Below are positions 27,301-40,978 of a stretch of 64,000 nt of DNA, piece after piece. The DNA is from Thunnus maccoyii (Eukaryota > Chordata > Actinopteri > Scombriformes > Scombridae). The stretch is from contig NC_056550.1 in the NCBI RefSeq assembly GCF_910596095.1, positions 12,460,501 to 12,524,500 on the forward strand. Reading direction: 5' to 3'. Position 1 is the stretch's first letter; the number at the start of each line of letters is the position of its first letter. Below the pieces are notes generated by a model. It was not told the origin of the DNA, searched no databases, and saw nothing but the letters and a program-made list of their open reading frames with translations. Position numbers and translations under genes: made by a program.

Positions 27301-30300
27301 CGATGTCTGTGGTAATCATGCAACCTGTCACAACAACAAAGGAAGTTATACGTGTGAATGCCATGAAGGCTACCACCTTGTACCTGATGTAACCTCTGTT
27401 TGCCAAGGTCTGTACTATACCAAATTGGGTTCCCATGAGCAGGTTGAATTTTGGGTATACATTTGTATCAAAGTGGGAATTTGACGGAATTTGAATATAA
27501 TCTAACATTCAAAACCTGTACTAACAGCTAAAAGACCAATTTTTAGTGTAATCAGAAAATTGTCATTTATAGTAACTGTTCCCTCCTTAGATATCGATGA
27601 GTGTTTCAACTCAACTGTCTGTGGTCCTGATTCTGTCTGCACCAATACACCTGGAGTGTATAGCTGTGCATGTCAACTGGGTTTCACACCAACTGTACCA
27701 GCCAAAGACCCCAGCGAGACCAACATCTGTATTGGTATTTGCAAACACAACAGTATAGCAAATCTGCAGGTTGAAATGTCTCTTACCATTGGACATTTTG
27801 GGTACATTTTATTCAGTATGAGAGAGAGAAGCAAATAAACATTTTAGAGGGAAACATCGAAGCAAAATAGCCAACATTCTTTGCAAGAAATATTGTTTTA
27901 GGTATCCAGTAGACAATGAAAAACTACAATTTCACTGTCTTGACTGGTATTGGAAGCTCCGATCTATGTTACACCAGGAGAGAGTTACGTTAGATGAAGT
28001 GAGAGGCTGTCAGAGGAATCACAGGGTGCACTCCAAAACCTAACCTCCACAGTGCTGGTTTGTACCGGGTGGACACATCTGAAAATGGTACATGTGCCAG
28101 TTCAGTTCTGTGGCTTGTGCCAGAAGTAAACAAAGTTAATATATATTCATGGCATGGCATGGCTAAATCCAAATACCTAAAAGTTATTGTACTGGAAAGA
28201 CTTTGAAGTTGTGCAAAGATGAACTTAAAACAGAATTATGGTTACATATTGTATCATCTAATAGACAGTGATTAATGTTTAATGTGTTATATTATTTACC
28301 CTCCTAGGTCTTAGTACTAAAGATATGCAGAGAGCCGAGTATTTGTATTGTATCTGTATTTGTTGATGCAGTAAAAATATTTGTATTTATATTTGTATTA
28401 GAATAAAAGAAAAAAAAATCCAGTTTTTGTTTTTACTAAACTTCTAATTTTAGGATATTAAAGTAATTGCTCTTCAGTAAATTATTTTGAGAGATGGGTT
28501 CCCACACCAGGTCTCAAACCCCAGTCTCCCACACCACAGACATCTGCGCTGACCACTCACTAAACCTAAGCTTTGCTAAACAGACAGATCTGCAACCATT
28601 TATACAAACGTTACACAGGGACAGACAGCAATGTAACCTCGCTACACTACAAGTCCCAGCCTGCATGCTGTTATTTGGCATGTTTTTTTTTTCTTCCCAA
28701 AAAGAAATTATTTTTGTTATTTTTGTAATTTAATATAAATAATATTTGTATGAAATAAATATTCATAAAAACCCACTATTTGTGCTTTTCCGAATACTGT
28801 ATTCGGATTCGGCTCCACTGCTACTTAGTCCAATACACCTTCTAAAAGTAGTGTTACCACATCTTCAGCCTCACAACATGCCACTGTTTGATCCTCAGCT
28901 AATGGAAATTTAATGTAACGCCTGCATTTTATTAAAAAAGGTCATCCACTCTCCAGTATGGCATGTTCACAAGGCAAAATGGAGTGCACCAAATGCACAC
29001 TGCTAGCAGTTTGAATAGAAAAGGGTGCTGAATAGAAGGCAGGCTGCAGCATAAAACAAAGGAAAACTAGCTCAGATTAAAAGGTGCACTGTGAGAGGAA
29101 GTATCACAGGTAGCTAAATGGGGTCAAACATACTTTTGTGATGTTTTGAAAAAGTGTCTATGACTAATTTTCATTTATGGATTTCTACAGATGTTGATGA
29201 GTGTGTTGAAGATGCTACCATTTGTGGACCTAATGCCAACTGCACAAATTCATTCGGCTCTTACATCTGTACCTGCTTCCTCGGTTTTCAGTTGAACAAC
29301 CCACATGTGATAGCCAGCCTTGCTAACCCATGCACAGGTGCCTGCTCTTGCTTGTCATCTGTGTGACATACAGTGGTTCTAATATATTTACATATATCTG
29401 GAAGAACAGATAGGCCAATATAAAAATCATTGGCCTGTGTGTGCTCTCTCCTCTACAGATATAGACGAGTGCAGCGAAACACCGGGTTTATGTGGTAAAA
29501 TGACTGTGTGTACTAATGTACCGGGGACCTTCTATTGCTCTTGTCCTGATGGATTTTACCCTTCAACTGGAATCTTGTGGAAGATGGGTGTCTCATTTTG
29601 TCAAAGTGAGTAAATCAAGTATAAAGATTAATTAAAGAAAAATGACAATTTAAATGGATTAATGTACTATATTTGCTGATATTCTATTAGGTGTTCAAGA
29701 TATTCTAGATGCAATAGTACCCACAGAGGTAAGCCCCGCTGACACATTCCATTTAAACTGTCATCTCTCTATTGTGCAATCAAAACAATGTGATTTTTTC
29801 AGATTATAGAAAGTTGGACTGTACCTTGCTGTCAACACAGAAGTGAAAAATCATCAGCATACAGTGCAGTAATATAACCAAATATACAACATACACATTT
29901 ATTGCAGGGTCAGACAAAAGAGAGAGCGTTCCTTGACAATATGGATCAACAACTTAAGAACAACACAGGTGTTGTCTTACCAGAAGCAGTATGTAGAACT
30001 TTTGTTTTTTAAAATCATGGCTTGCTCTCAGTAATATCTAATATTCATGTTATTAAACATAGAGACAGATCACACTGTTTTTTTTTTTTTACTGTTTTAG
30101 TGATGTAATGACTTGTGCTAAGGGCACTGCAGTTACATTTGCTTTTCACTCTGTCCTTCTTTGTGTTTTGCAGACGGTGACCAACAGCTTTTCTGCATCT
30201 ATGGTACTTAACACCCAACAAAATTCTTTAACCCTTCTGATGTGTAGTTTTTATAGCCTGTTTATTTATCCATTATAATGACTTCAATTCTTGCAGCAAG

Positions 30301-33300
30301 TGTCTGGTGCTGGACCAATAGCCAAGTCAATCAGAGTTAGTAGTAAAGGAGACGGGGAGACTGGCAGTGTGATCCTGGGCATCTCAGACCGTCTAGTTTC
30401 TGCAATGGTGTCACCAACTCAGAACCAAACCACAAAAGCAATGCAGACTTCAATAGTGGGTAAGAGAAGTTCCCCTACATTTGGATTCTCAGTGAATATA
30501 AAAGTAAACTTACTTTAATTCCTATCCATCTCCAAGATTTGAGTCTACATGCCATTGGTCCAGGGAGTCATGATGACATCAGTGTCGCCCTGTCTGCCAA
30601 AGGACAGACCATGGATATCAACTTGCAGTCTCTGGCCAAGAACAACAATGGTGAGAGAGATTAGATTATAAAGAAAATGTGATTACAAACATAAATAATT
30701 TTATTTATTCATGTTTGTTGATTTTAGGTTCTGCAGCTGCTGCCTTTATGATACTAAATGGGATGGAGAGTCTTCTTAGTCATCAATACTTTAAAACAGA
30801 AAACAAGACAGAGATGTACTCTGATGTTTTCACTGTAATATTACCCTCAATACACAACACCAACCTCACCGAGCCTGTCAACTTCACCATCCAACACAAG
30901 AAGGTGCAGCAGCATCAACAAAGATTGTACACCTATCCATCCATCAATCCATAAAGAAGCTAACTTTAAATGTATTAAATGTAAATTTTCGGTTTCTCTT
31001 GGTTTCTCAGAAAGTTCCTGAATCTGGAATAGTGACTTGTGTGTACTGGGAAGACAAATGCGAGAACAATGGAGAGGCAGGAAAAGAGGGAGAGGCAATG
31101 CGTTGGTCAGTAGAGGGCTGTTGGGTTGCATACTCTGATGAAAACTACACAGTGTGCAGCTGCTCTCACCTTTCTACCTTTGCCCTCATCATGCAGATCG
31201 GGGAGGTATATCAGATTTCTATGTATTTGGTAAAAGTGTGTTTCTGAGGTCAGGGACACACTGATTTGAGGATGAGTTACATGATGCATACTGGACTTCA
31301 CATATTTGCATATGTTTGCCTGTCAGATTTCATTATGCTAACATCACATGATTTGAAAAGTGGGGCTAAGGTAGGATGGACTTAAAATAAGATGTCAGAT
31401 TAAACATCTGGTTTAAATGAGCATTCAAATCTTCTAGTGTCTGTGTCCAATCTACACGTTGCTCTCTTTTGTCTTTTGCTTTCTCAGCCTCCACCAGAGG
31501 AACCTTTCTTGGAATGGCTAAACCGAATGTGTGTGATTGTCGGACTTTTCTTCTTTGCTTTGGCCATCCTCACCTTCCTCCTTTGTAGCTGGAACGCCAA
31601 GATCAACAACACAGCCCGTCTTCACCTCTGCCTCAGCCTCTCCTTGTCCCATCTGCTGCTGCTGTGGAGTGACAGATATGTTGAACATGAGGTACAGTAA
31701 CACTAAGATGCAGAATACCTCATGGGCCATAACATGTTTTAAAAGTGACAAAAAGGAAGTTAACCATTCTCTGCATGGAACAAAAAACTTAAAAGCAAGG
31801 AGGAAACATTTGATAGTATTTTTAAGATACTCCTTATGTATCTCCACAGCTGGCCTGCACTGTCATGGCAGGACTTCTCCACTTCTTACTTATTGCAAGT
31901 TTTGTGTGGATGCAGCTGGAGGCTGTACAGCTTTATCTGCTGGTCCGAAGGCTCTCCAAGGTGCAGGTCATCCAGAGAGATGGTCTCCCCAAACCGCTTC
32001 TCTATCTGATTGGCTACGGTGTTCCATTTGTGATTGTGGGTATTTCTGCATTGGTGTACTCTGATGGATATGGTGCCACTGAGGCAGGGGTGTGAGTAGG
32101 ACAAACAGTAATACATGCTCTCATTCATATTCCTCTGTATGTCTGATTTGCAACTAGGTTGAAATTATTGCTTATTATTTTGGTTATGTTGCAGGTGCTT
32201 GCTTTCGAGACGTCGCAATTTCAATTGGGCTTTAACAGGCCCTGTGATTGTTGTCATTGGAGTGAGTATATTGCATATTGTTAATTGCATGCTATATTTT
32301 TCAGTACAATTAGAGCAGATGGATTTTCTTAAACTTTAGCTTGTCTGAACAATTTTTAGCCAACACAAAACCCAGAAATACAATCCAACATGGACTTTGA
32401 GACTAACTTTTTCCAAAAGATCTTTGTTGGGCATGTTGAAGACGATACAATGTGTAATGCTTTACCATGACGACCCACTGAACATGGTGCATTGCAAATT
32501 TGCCCCTAATTTTCTATTCCATTCACCTGTCAAAGCATTGTGGGATAGCAGGAGATGGGGGAACTGACCAGTGACACTAAAAAAGGGAGGGGTTGAAAAA
32601 AAGGAAACTTTATGCAAATTAGGGTGAAAAATCACCTGGAAGTGCTGCAGTGGTGTGTTTAGTTTAGTTCTTACCAGCAGTGGATACAATTCTGTACAGG
32701 AGAAATGTAGTTTCTGAAATTCCTCTTTTGTACTCACAATGCCAACATTGCAATACAGACAAAATTGGTATGCTGCATGGCACAAAGTCATGTGAATTAT
32801 TGAATAAAATCGCTTATTTACACAATGTTTGCTAACAAGCACTCTTCCAGAGCATTGACGTGCCCAAAGGCTCTTTTGCGGGATTAGCTCCCTTCCAGTG
32901 GGTCTTCATCCTTAGCTTCAACTCATATCAAAAAAGTTCACATGAAGACACATTATACTCTCTGGTCTTACATCAGTTATAAACACCTCATACAACTAGA
33001 ACAAAATTATGTTTTATGAAATATGTAATTTATGAAATATTCTTTTCCATCTCAGCTCTGCCTCTGTGTCTTTTATTTTCTTAAAGCTTAATTGGATGGT
33101 ATTCTGTGCAACATTATGGAGTCTGAGACCCACTTTGGCCAATATGAAAAGTGATATTTCTCAATCCAAAGACACCAGGTATGAGTGCTCAAGATTGTCT
33201 TTGCATTTAAATGAAAAATATGAAATTTGTGTTTGGATTATCCAGTTTGATTCTTCCAATAGCAGTGATGTATTTCCTACTAATTGCTTGGTGGAAAGTT

Positions 33301-34542
33301 GAAGGTGACAATTTATAATGCACATATAACAATACATGTGCTGTATATCACTGAGTTTACTACATAATGTTCATTTGAATGCATATGATATTGGTCATAT
33401 TATATTCTACATACAGATACATAATTTTGATCCTCTTCAAACTGACACCAAGAGTGAAAAGTAGTGTATACTACTTATTCTATACTACTAATACTATATA
33501 GCGTTATTTGTTAAATTTTTTGTCACATTGTTTTTGAGTGTTAATAAGTGTTAAAAGGAGACTTTGCTGAATAGATATCTATGTTTAAAAAGTATATATT
33601 CTTAAGATAAAAACACATAAAATTATGATTGTTTACAGGTTGATTGTGTTCAAAATCCTGGCCCAGTTTGTCATACTGGGTTGTACCTGGATTATAGGCC
33701 TGTACAAGACGAACCTTTTCTTCCACGTCCTCTTCATTCTCATGAATTCCCAGCAGGGAACCTTCCTTTTCATCGTACACTGTCTGCTCAACAAAGAGGT
33801 AATCTTTAGCTCCATCACTCTTCTTTTCTATATCTTGCCTTCCTGCAAAAGTCCAATAACTAGCCTAGTATCAACAACTAAATATGAGGAGAATATGAAC
33901 TGAACAATAAAGATCCAAGATCCCCTCCAGACATGTTTACTTGGCTATGAATAATAATTTGTGTGATAGAGTTTTTTTCCACAAGAAAGTTCAATTACCT
34001 TATTAAAATGCCTACAATTACATCTCCTCTTCCTCCTGAATTGTTGATTTGTGTGTTCCAGGTGCGAGAGGAGTACAAAAGATGGCTGACATGCTCTTGT
34101 GGAAAGGACAGCGCTGTGGTGGTGGTGAGTCCCAGGATATACAACAAATTATCTCAATAAATATTATACATCTCAAGTTCAGTCATTAAAGAAAAACTGT
34201 ATTACTGAAGAGTTTCATCTCTTACTGTACATCTCAAATAACTCTTTCAACTGATTTTGTATGTGATATGGAGGAGCTATCCCCAACGCTGCAGACTGAT
34301 GTAAACAGTGCAGAATTTAACCACAACACACATATATTAATGTATTCATGATTTATTGAATACAATTTTAATTCAGGGTCCTGTTTTATATGTTATTGTT
34401 TGTCTTAACCCTGTATATCCATTTCAACAACACATATACTGTTTATGATCATTTATTTCAGGAGAAAGATGCGCCATCAGTCTCTGAGGACTTGGACAAG
34501 CCTGAGGAACAAACGGATCAGGGGAGAAAGGATGATGAGTAA
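24320..34542 (+). CDS. Adhesion GPCR, ADGRE (EMR/CD97)-like, with D8C domain; copy C
   Basis: Predicted receptor of about 996 aa. Exons: 24320-24353, 24730-24768, 24912-25280, 26398-26529, 27041-27187, 27282-27407, 27591-27734, 29191-29337, 29459-29605, 29691-29728, 29908-29988, 30174-30203, 30297-30459, 30537-30650, 30728-30903, 31011-31205, 31488-31691, 31850-32091, 32195-32261, 33087-33178, 33639-33798, 34062-34124, 34462-34542. Phases agree throughout. Order: signal peptide MMNYCASSLLLG, D8C domain, one short EGF, five calcium-binding EGFs (two more than copy A, exons at 27591 and 29191), GAIN, GPS CSCSHLSTFALIMQIGE, seven membrane segments, and a tail ending in an acidic exon (EKDAPSVSEDLDK). 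The start could be either of two adjacent ATGs. The D8C plus EGF plus 7TM order differs from mammalian EMR/CD97, which lack D8C. The likely role is cell contact on leukocytes, from family knowledge only. Confidence 0.92.
28328..28820. mobile_element. Probable non-autonomous DNA transposon in receptor C intron
   Basis: The left end CAGAGAGCCGAGTATTTG and the right end in reverse (CAGTGGAGCCGAATCC) look like imperfect inverted repeats. Inside are a (TTTGTATT)-rich left part, a minus-strand tRNA-like segment (28495-28565) and a stretch (cagacagatct to acagggacagacag) matching the interior of the element at 18091. No clear target duplication was found, so the ends are approximate. No transposase frame. 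Confidence 0.5.
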
Positions 34543-37500
34543 TCATGATGAAGTGAACAGAGAACAAGGGAGAAGAGAGACAGAACAGAGACAAAATCAT
34601 CTACTTCAATCTATGATTTATGTTCATAAATTCCAGTTACATGAATGCAAAAGGTGACCTGTATTTCAAATATAAATGTCTACACGTAAGATGTATCATT
34701 ATATCTCTCTTATTGCTATAGTTGGCCAAAGACTTGTAACGTTATAAACTAAAATGTTTTAAATTAACTAGTAGTCAAGTTTATTTAGGTTATACTTGTA
34801 ATATAATACAATTCATGTTGTATTAATGCCATTAATTCATATTATTTTGCTGAATACATTTGAGATACAGCTGATGTAGCTGTAGCATTTCACAAGTTAG
34901 AAACTCTTACTAGTGTATTTGAAAGCTTTTAAAAATCTGGTGGTTTCTCATAATCTCTACACTGTCCTTGTAACCTTCAGTAAATTACTGATTAATAACG
35001 GATTAATGTAGCACACATCAGGGCTTACACAAGACATTAACAGTTCAAAACTATTTTTTTACACAGTATCATCCGGAATATTTATACAACGAGGCCCATA
35101 ATATTAGAAGTCTTCACAGTGTTATGAAACACAAGGAAGACTTGTGGAAATTGTCACCATTTTACCATCTAATTCATTTGTTTGGGTGTGGGAGCTTCTA
35201 CAAACATGTCACTGTTCACATCCTCAGTCAGTCACTGTCTAAAACAACAAACTTACCACAAGGTAAAACATTCATGTCAAGTTGTTTCTTCTATCTTTCC
35301 ATTTGTATTCTATTTACATGAGAGTTAGGGCACTTGAAGGTGTGTCTAACTTTACAAGACAAATTTTAAGGATGGGGAAACGTCAAGCATACTTTCTCTC
35401 ATTTACATTGTGTGTATTTATGCTATGTTTTCCTCAAACAATAATTCAGAGAAACAAACAGGGGGCACAAAAGTGTATAAAACTTGAATTGGTGGCAGAA
35501 AAAAAACAGCCAGGAGTCTCTATGTACTTCAAAGAGGTTGTTTTCAGACATGAATGCAATGTACTGTATGAAATGTTAGATGTTATATCTGCATCACTCC
35601 TCATTCCCTTCCTGTAATGTGGGGTTATTTATCATCTTTACAAGACAACACTGATGTGCACTCCACTCCTGACAGAGTCACTTTCCTTTTTAGCATCATT
35701 TTGTCCTTGGAATCATAGATCTGTTTACTTTAAGAGTTTATTTTTACAGGGATGATGCACATTTCTCTATATCACTGTGGCAGTATTGGCAAATTGAAAA
35801 GTTTTTCTCTGGAATTTCTATTGCTGACATCTGCATTTCTGTTGTTCTTTGCCTGTTCTCATAAATTATTAAAAAAAAAGATAGATATCTCTGCTCATGG
35901 TATTGTTTGCACCAGAGGTTAAGAACAGCAAATGTAATATTATTGATGGAATCGTGGTGGGATTAGACAATATGTAAAAAGTCAAAACAGAATTTGATCT
36001 GAGTGAAAAAATGTATTGATTATTTAAGTGGGATTACCAACTGCACATCAGAAATGTGGAACAACACAAATAAATGTGCATCATTGTTTATTCTTAGAAT
36101 TGTAACGTCATATTTCAATTTGTCTGTAAAGTGTGTTTATATTTCAGATACAGACAACACTTTTTTGCAGTGCTTAAGCTTGCATGATCTGAAGCTGTTG
36201 CAATGCATAGGTCTGCTTCAAGGCTGCAGCGTGTAATCACATACAATGCCACAGATAGGAAGCAGTGTGATTTTTTAAAGATAATTCAAATAATATTGGG
36301 TTAAGTGTGAAATCCAGTGTTTCCTTTTGACCTGTACCCTTATGTCCCTCTGAAATTCTTATGTCTTTGTGATGGTAAAAATGTATTATAATTTGTAGCC
36401 ATGCTAGTTGTGGTACAGAGTGATTTTTTTGCAGTAATGATGATAAAGAGGAAATGTCTAAGAAGGGTGGAGAAGATATTTCATCAGGACAGTTGCTGCA
36501 TCCTCATTATCTATTATAAGTTCTTGTACAATTTCAGGATGGCCTGTGGCACAGTTGACAAAATAGAGGAGTAACCATGGGAAATAGCTGGTGGCTGAAA
36601 AGCCTGTATGACACTTCTCAGTCTTACCCACTTTAGAAGATAACGAGGACTGACCAATTATCAAATAGAACTACAGTGGAGTGGCTGAGGTCGCAGATTA
36701 CAGAAGCTGCTGAAATCCCCTGTGGAAATTTGAGCAAAGAGAGGAAATAATAATGTCCTCTCTTCTCTTCCACTGCTTCATCAACTGCAACTTGGCCTTA
36801 ATCCACACGCTTAACCACACTTGGCTATGCACAAGTCCACTTTTGAGTGGAGTAGATATAAAAGCAACCCTGTCTCCTCAAAATTAAATTCCCACACAAC
36901 TAAACAGCATTCTCAAATATGTTTCGACAGAAACGTATTTTGTCCTGGATTACATTTCTTTGTGATGATTTACAAATATGTTTCTAATCATCATATCTTT
37001 ACTTTCTTTGACCACTTGCAGAGATGTTATTAATTCAAACAATCATTCTCTAGTCTTATTACTATTATTAAAGTATTATTATTATTATTATTCTGTGACT
37101 ATTTTTTTTCTTGTATCTCTACTGACATCTGATGTTTTGTGCATAATGACTGCTTTTTGAATAGCTGTCTGCCATTACTGTGAGGAATAAAAAGAGAAAA
37201 AAATGTTACGATTTCAAATTTTCTGGCTATTGTTGACTAACCTCTATGATACACACAGTGATGTCATGTGTAATAAGGTCCCCATAAAGGAACCCCCCAC
37301 CCCACCCACATTTTTTTTCATTTAATTGAAAATAAGAATAATTTTCCTTTTTTATTTCGGAACAAAGCTCTCGGAGTTGTGTTTTAATAAGAATTCTCAG
37401 GCACTGATGATTTTATCCTCATAGACAGAGGGGGCTGCTCACTGTACCTGAAATGGTTATCCTGCTAACATTTCCTGTAGACCAAATCCACTGGACTAAG

Positions 37501-38082
37501 TATGCTGGTTAATGGATAAATGATCACAATAGTGTTTTTTTTAGTTTCATGTCATGGCTACATACTTTTAAATTGTAATCTGACAAATGAAGCCCTTTTT
37601 GTGTCAGGCTCCATGGAGGCACTCTGTGATTCAAAACTATTCTATTCATTCTACCTACATGCCAGCGTGCTTTTATATTTTAAATTTCACCCTTCACAGT
37701 TTTCTCAAAATCATTCCGTCAATGAATGCTGAGGTAAACATTACAGTGACTTGCATAAATGACAAAAAAAAAAAAAAAAATCTAATGGATTATCAAGAAT
37801 ATTCCTTCACTCATATATACAAGCAATAGTGAGGGATCTCTATGTATTATACAAATGTAAGTAAATGTTTATTGGCTTAATTTAGCAGTCTGTAATGATT
37901 TAATACCGCAAACGATAATGCGAATGCTAATACTAGCTTGCTAACTAGCTAACAGCTGCACATTTTGATGTCGTGGTGTATGTGTAGAGCATATGTGTGA
38001 TAAATTGTAGTTTTCACTCATGTAAAGGATTCTAGTATTAGATGTGTGGTCAGAGGCTTGGTAAGTTGTAAATATTTGCAAA
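34543..38082. other. Gene-free stretch after the receptor cluster
   Basis: Contains the copy C 3' UTR at its start, a (TTA/ATT)n microsatellite at 37074-37092 and an A-run near 37764. Open frames are short and unlike any family I know. I see nothing else. Confidence 0.4.
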
Positions 38083-38220
38083 ATGCGGAAGCTAGCATTA
38101 GCTCGGCAGATAGCCAGTGAGAGCCAGTGTCAGCTATGGACACGGTGTATCGGCAGTATATTTCAAGTTTTGTGTTTCTGTTTTGATTTGATGTCTATAT
38201 ATATTCTGGTCTCACTAGGG

Positions 38221-39573
38221 ATGGATGAAGACACGAGGTCCCTGATCTTGTGGTGGGTTGCCAACGCCTCCCTGTTCACGGGGAGGTGTAACGCAGCAGT
38301 GAATGGATACGAGTAATACATTATACACTGTATGAAACCTTTCCCACATTGTGAAATTGTGTTTCAATCAGGGCGTTCATTGCGAAAAAAGGAAGGGAAC
38401 TTGAAGCAAAAATATAAGGTTGGTTGGCTGTCTTCTCACTATTTCACACATCACTATCCTTTAGAGATAATCAGCCTTAAGGATGCGAAAAGTTGTCAAT
38501 TATTCTTTGAGTTGATGAAGAGGTAACTTTAAAATATGTCAGTGCATTCATCTTACTCCAGCTATGTGTAGACTTTCATATTTAATTTTTAAAATTTCAT
38601 ATTCAATTAAATTTTATTTATTTAGCGCCAAATCATAACAAAAGTCATCTCAGGGCACTTTTCACATAGAGCAGGTCTAGACCATACTCTTTAATTTAGA
38701 GAGACCCAACGATTCCCCTATGAGCAAGCACTTAGTCTAGCATTTACTCTATATTATTATTTTAGTTTTTGCTGGTGCAAGTAGTTAATAACCCCAGAAA
38801 ATGTAATACCCGTGTTTCCCCGTTATGCATTCAACAGCAGTGGTGGACCACCAATACTGTTGAAATTTCACACAGTTTATTATTCATGATGTTTGATGCA
38901 CACTCAGTATACAGTGCTCATAACACAAATCAACAGAGGATGATTTTATATCACTTAGCCTACATTTTACATTTTTGTCATACATTTTATCCTATTTACT
39001 ATTTCTATAAAACACAACAGCACTGCTGTTGAACAAAAAACATAGGGGAAACGCTAAATACTGTAAGGAATGTGCAAGGAATGACATTTTAAATGTTTGA
39101 TTTAAAACTGTAGCGTTTTTCTGTTTTTTTGCTGTCCTTCCTCCATAGGATCTGAAGTGTCCCAAAACTAGGGTCAGCACAGAGGGGGATGAGACCACTG
39201 CCGCATCTTGGAAGTGGTACACTTTGATGGATGAGGCAAATGGGGGCAGGCCGTTGGTAACACTGCCTGTCCTCATTGCCTCATCCTCCCAGGATGCGGT
39301 GGTGGTTGAACCACAACTGTGGTGACCCCAGAACAGGACATCTCGACAACATCCACCCCAAAAAGGTGGCGGGTGGATGTTGTGGAGGCATTGAAGGAGC
39401 TTCAGGAGAAGGAGGAGATATATGAGATGGAGATGAGAGAGATGGAGGCGAAGAGAGAGGAGGCCAGAGCCAGAGAGGCAGCGGACAGGGAGGAAAGGAG
39501 AAGGCGTGAAGATCTAGAAAGGGAGGAGAGGAGACACAGAGAGGCTGTGGAGAGGGGGGAGTGTTTTTTTTAA
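38221..39573 (+). pseudogene. Decayed Myb/SANT-like, coiled-coil gene of DNA-transposon type
   Basis: Three blocks in order look like exons of one gene. Block 1, 38221-38316, reads MDEDTRSLILWWVANASLFT. Block 2, near 38373-38415, has AFIAKKG and, in another frame, NLKQKYK. Block 3, from 39149 after an acceptor, reads DLKCPKTRVSTEGDE and WKWYTLMDEANGGRPLV, then in a shifted frame TPKRWRVDVVEALKELQ followed by a highly charged ERRRREDLEREERR coiled coil. This order fits Myb/SANT-like accessory proteins linked to Harbinger-type transposons. The frame is broken: block 2 has an internal deletion and block 3 a frameshift near 39320. Family name is moderately sure; non-function is clear. Confidence 0.6.
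38601..38737. repeat. Dispersed teleost repeat (tttatttagcgccaaatc type)
   Basis: Contains the phrases tttatttagcgccaaatca, cttttcacatagagcaggtc and tatgagcaagcactta, which I recall as a very common fish interspersed repeat. It lies between blocks 2 and 3 of the decayed Myb-like gene. Confidence 0.65.
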
Positions 39574-40189
39574 AGAGATAAGGGAGAGGGAGGAGAGGAG
39601 AGACAGAGAGATGGCTGCTAGGGTTGGAGCGCCTCCTAGCAAAAAAATGAATTTTATGTATAAATAGTTAATTTAAAAAATGCTCTGCTCTGTCTGTTCA
39701 AGTTGTTAAAAAATAAATGTTCACCCACATGAGAAGGCAAGTATATTTTTATATCAGATTTCAACAAAGCAATTCTAAGTGCTTAACATTAAACATTGAA
39801 AGCATTAAGACAAAGTGCAAAAGAAACACATAAAAGGACATTTAAATACAATAGTAAGAGCTACCAAGCCCCCAGGAACAATGCCGGGCTTTGAAGCCAA
39901 TTTGACATAGCAGCCAAACTGTAATTACAATGTCATGTGATGCTAGTAGGCCCAAAAAGACTTTTTCCCATAGACTTACATTGTGAAAGAGACGTCTGTA
40001 AATCAGTGGATAATTTTTTTGAGCATCACAACCCCCGCGAAATAACTCTTCTCACTATCAGAATTTGATCTGTTCGGTCCAATCACATGTCGATAGTCTA
40101 GAAGAGCTGCACGATTGAATTGTTTTATCCCTATTCAAGTTAGCCAGAGGACTAAACCGGAAGTAGCCAACTCGGCTAGTAAAAATCGC

Positions 40190-40405
40190 TAGCGTGCTTG
40201 CTCTATGGGCCCAATTATCCCAGAAGATCCGGGTAATTTTATACCGAAGTCGAACTTTTTTGGCTTCATGCACCACTGAGCAACTTTCATAGGAATGAAT
40301 GGGGCCCCCGCCTCTGTATCCAGTTCTCTTCATACATCCATGGGATCTACCCCTGGGTTGCAAGACTCAAGTCCGTATGGGCTCCATGAGGGAGCGCCAA
40401 TGCAT
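40190..40405. repeat. Dispersed teleost repeat
   Basis: Phrases such as tttcataggaatgaatgggg, ctcttcatacatccatggga and the AACCGGAAGT strings nearby (40155, 40940) are typical of fish non-autonomous DNA elements. No gene. Confidence 0.5.
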
Positions 40406-40837
40406 AAAATTAATAAATACAGAAAAACAAATCCCAGTGTATAATTGCAAAGAATGTTCAATGACACAGTAAAAATACTTTGTAAAAAATAAAATAAAAT
40501 AAAATGGGGTATAATGGTGATGGCAAGTGGAAGCATTCCAACTCTGCTACACTGCAGTTAGCAACTTGATTAAATTAACAAAATCACTCTGAAATAAAAA
40601 GTATTCTGTCACAAAATTTAAGTTACTTGATTAAAAGACCAAATCATTCTGAAATAGCTAAAAAGAGTCTAGCCTATCTAGCAACAAACCGTAAATGTAG
40701 CTAGCTAATGTATCCTAAGTTAGGCTTGTTAAAATTAGCTAGCTAGCTAACAGTAGCATGAAAAGAAAAGTTAAAGAGCAGATTGCAGGTTGGAGACCCT
40801 AGTGAATCAATGTGTATGAAAATAATGTTGGGACTAC

Positions 40838-40838
<1 letters not shown>

Positions 40839-40875
<37 letters not shown>
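40839..40875. repeat. (AT)n microsatellite
   Basis: About 18 perfect AT units. Confidence 0.95.
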
Positions 40876-40879
<4 letters not shown>

Positions 40880-40978
40880 TCATTACAGCAACTTCTGGAG
40901 TTGTTTTTGTGAGAGTTTTACTTCCGCATCTAAAAAGGCTAAACCGGAAGTGACATAACAGGAGGGAGCACTGTCAAG

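Noticed and set aside
26861-27508. 215-codon minus-strand open frame
   Set aside because: Lies antisense over the phase-consistent EGF exons of receptor C and has no family resemblance; a shadow frame.
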